From an uncultured Rikenellaceae bacterium (GTDB taxonomy: Bacteria; Bacteroidota; Bacteroidia; Bacteroidales; Rikenellaceae), in the NCBI GenBank assembly GCA_947176715.1, contig CAMWRR010000088.1, forward strand, positions 1 to 7,608: a DNA stretch of 7,608 nucleotides. Reading direction: 5' to 3'. The notes under the pieces are model-generated. The model ran no database searches. It was not told where the DNA came from and was given only the letters and a program-made list of their open reading frames with translations. The translations under genes were made by a program, and so were the position numbers. This document shows, piece by piece, positions 6,281 through 7,608 of the stretch (position 1 is the stretch's first letter; the number at the start of each line of letters is the position of its first letter).

Positions 6281-7321
6281 CTACCCGCGTCTTTTTTCGT
6301 CCTCTATGCGCAACCCCTCTATGAACCTCGACACCGTCTCGTCCATAGAGACGAACGACTTGGCCCCTGCGGCGTTACGGTGCCCACCACCCGTAAAATA
6401 GGTGCGGGCGAAGGTGTTGACATCCAGCCCGTCGGCACCGCGCGAGCGCAACGATATCTTTATCCCCTCGCCTGTCTCCAGAAAGAGGGCCGAGGTGTCG
6501 ATGCCCTCTATCTGCATGGGCATGTTGACCAGCCCCTCGGTGTCGCCGCTCTTGTGGCCGAACCTGTTAAGCTCGCCGACAGTGAGCGTTATATATGCGG
6601 CCCTGCGACCGTGCAATACCACCATCTTCTCGCTCAGGGCGAACCCCACGAGCCTCATGCGCCCCTCGGACTGACTGTTGAACACGGCCATGTCTACGGC
6701 CATGATATCGGCGCCGCGCTCCACCAACACCGCCACGGCCCGGAACAGGTCGGGGGTGAGGGCGCCGTAGCTGAACTTGCCCGTATCGGTGGCCATGCCC
6801 AGATAGATGGCCGAAGCCATACGCGGCGTTATGGACTCAGCTCCGGCCATTCCGGTTATCAGCTTATAGACCAGATAACAGGTGGACGAGGCGGAGGTAT
6901 CGCTCAAGGCCGCGCTGAAATCGGAGAGAGAGGGATTGAGATGATGGTCGATGAGAATACGCGGACACTCGCACCCGTCAACCACCTCCGACAAAGCGCC
7001 TATACGCGAGGATATATCGTTGAAATCCATACAGATGACAAGGTCGCAGCCCCTCGCCCGCTCGCGCACGTAAGCCTCCGACGAGACGAACTCGTATATC
7101 TTGACCTTGCCTTTGACGCTCTTAAGCGGACGAGGCAACTCGTTGGGAACCACACGCATGACTCTCTTGCCCATATCTTCGAGAAAGCACCCCATAGCAA
7201 TGAGAGAGCCGACCGAGTCGCCGTCGGGATTGGTGTGTCCTACCAGCATTATCTCCGACGAGGCGGATATGAGGGCGGCGATCTTTTCGGTATCGTAATA
7301 TTCTGCCATATATTGTTGCAT
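6281..7321 (-). CDS. nrnA: DHH/DHHA1 phosphoesterase, NrnA-type oligoribonuclease / pAp phosphatase
   Basis: Proteins of this type degrade very short RNAs (nano-RNA) from the last steps of mRNA decay and often also dephosphorylate 3'-phosphoadenosine 5'-phosphate (pAp) to AMP. All manganese-binding motifs of the DHH domain are visible in 346 residues: HTNPDGD (H29, D33, D35), CMDF (D99), IDHH (D125, H126, H127) and ATDT (D179). The C-terminal DHHA1 substrate-binding domain ends in GGGHRNAAGA (311-320). Length is normal for the family. The first ATG is at 7321; a second in-frame ATG at codon 5 (7309) would also give a complete protein, and neither has a clear ribosome binding site. It is the first gene of the nrnA-rlmH-kinase group and faces away from the DUF4492 gene across 38 bp. 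The dual activity is known for the family, not shown here. Confidence 0.93.
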   Translation of the reverse strand: MQQYMAEYYDTEKIAALISASSEIMLVGHTNPDGDSVGSLIAMGCFLEDMGKRVMRVVPNELPRPLKSVKGKVKIYEFVSSEAYVRERARGCDLVICMDFNDISSRIGALSEVVDGCECPRILIDHHLNPSLSDFSAALSDTSASSTCYLVYKLITGMAGAESITPRMASAIYLGMATDTGKFSYGALTPDLFRAVAVLVERGADIMAVDMAVFNSQSEGRMRLVGFALSEKMVVLHGRRAAYITLTVGELNRFGHKSGDTEGLVNMPMQIEGIDTSALFLETGEGIKISLRSRGADGLDVNTFARTYFTGGGHRNAAGAKSFVSMDETVSRFIEGLRIEDEKRRG

Positions 7322-7343
7322 TTAAAAATAATAGTTATATTCG
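7313..7343 (+). promoter_or_regulatory. Possible Bacteroidetes-type promoter for the DUF4492 gene
   Basis: TTG at 7313-7315 and TATATTCG at 7336-7343 are separated by 20 bp. This fits the TTG / TAnnTTTG pattern with one mismatch in the -7 element. The transcript would start near 7350, giving a leader of only about 10 bases. The -33 element lies inside the first codons of the divergent nrnA gene. Confidence 0.4.
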
Positions 7344-7359
7344 CGACATAACTCACAGT

Positions 7360-7572
7360 ATGAGCATCATATACCGGATATACTGTTTCTATCGCGACGG
7401 TTTCGCAAACATGACCGTCGGCAAAACGCTATGGGTTATAATACTCATAAAACTGTTCATCATGTTCGCAATACTCAAACTTCTCTTCTTCCCCTCCGCC
7501 CTGTCGCAGTTCGACACGCCCGAACAAAAGAGCGGCCATATACTCGAACAGCTCGGAGAGAGATGGACTTAG
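7360..7572 (+). CDS. DUF4492 small membrane protein
   Basis: This is a 70-residue protein with a short basic N-terminus, one strongly hydrophobic segment at about 22-46 and a soluble C-terminal tail. The block YRDGFANMTVGKTLW and the following KLFIMFAILKLLFFP match my memory of the DUF4492 family. It occurs in Bacteroidetes and some epsilon-proteobacteria, commonly just ahead of the cytochrome bd quinol oxidase genes cydA and cydB. A role as a small accessory subunit, comparable to CydX, is a reasonable inference from that context but is not established here. The start ATG has no Shine-Dalgarno sequence, in keeping with the rest of the window. The stop codon overlaps a possible downstream start by frame shift (ATG at 7563), which suggests translational coupling within an operon continuing to the right. 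Confidence 0.85.
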   Translation: MSIIYRIYCFYRDGFANMTVGKTLWVIILIKLFIMFAILKLLFFPSALSQFDTPEQKSGHILEQLGERWT

Positions 7573-7608
7573 AGACCGCACGCAACGTCCGGCCTCCCGC
7601 AGGCAAAG
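7563..7608 (+). CDS. Possible start of the next gene in the DUF4492 operon (3' end outside window)
   Basis: ATG at 7563 lies inside the last codons of the DUF4492 gene in another frame, is preceded by GGAG (7555-7558) with a short 4-base spacing, and stays open for 15 codons to the edge. The visible residues begin MDLETARNVRPPAGK. They do not resemble the usual CydA N-terminus (a DWSRAQFALT-like block follows soon after its start), so if cydA is next it either starts further right or has an unusual leader. The fragment is too short to identify, and it may not be a gene at all. Confidence 0.3.
   Translation, partial: MDLETARNVRPPAGK

Noticed and set aside
7323..7330. TATTTTTA on the minus strand as a -7 element for nrnA
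   Set aside because: It almost touches the start codon at 7321 and has no TTG at the right distance upstream.
5885..7351. A 488-codon open frame on the + strand antisense to rlmH and nrnA
   Set aside because: It lies opposite two clearly recognisable conserved genes, its translation is rich in His, Arg and Gly without any domain, and long antisense frames are expected from codon bias in GC-richer genes.

Overview
The window looks like a chromosomal segment of a Bacteroidales bacterium. A member of the Rikenellaceae (Alistipes-like) is my best guess, but the family-level placement is inference. The grounds are a DUF4492 small membrane protein, an NtrY-type histidine kinase with an unusually large membrane-embedded sensor half, start codons with almost no Shine-Dalgarno sequence, and promoter-like sequences close to the Bacteroidetes -33/-7 form (TTG, then TAnnTTTG).

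Layout. Positions 1-1227 (+ strand) are visibly AT-rich. They hold the 3' end of a trypsin-like serine protease gene, followed 9 bp later by a 302-residue protein that I read as a divergent RES-domain (NAD+-consuming) protein. Positions 1228-1697 are non-coding and mark a change in base composition. They contain a near-perfect 40-nt hairpin, a short direct repeat and, at the far end, a clear minus-strand terminator. From 1698 to 7321 everything is on the minus strand: a RimJ/RimL-type GNAT acetyltransferase transcribed by itself (1698-2219), then, read from right to left, a tight group nrnA (7321-6281), rlmH (6277-5804) and the large sensor kinase (5789-2493), closed by a second minus-strand terminator at 2421-2471. 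Only 38 bp separates the nrnA start from a divergent + strand gene for the DUF4492 protein (7360-7572), whose stop codon overlaps a possible start of another gene that runs off the right edge.

How the parts fit. The minus-strand group is mostly housekeeping: nano-RNA and pAp turnover (NrnA) and methylation of 23S rRNA pseudouridine 1915 (RlmH), with a membrane stress or envelope sensor kinase as the terminal gene. No response regulator lies next to the kinase. The DUF4492 gene is of the type usually found in front of cytochrome bd oxidase genes, so the right edge probably opens into a respiratory operon, although the visible start of the next gene does not look like CydA. The left-hand AT-rich protease/RES-like pair is the most unusual part and has the look of an acquired accessory module, possibly a defence or toxin locus. 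That function is inferred from family resemblance and composition only.
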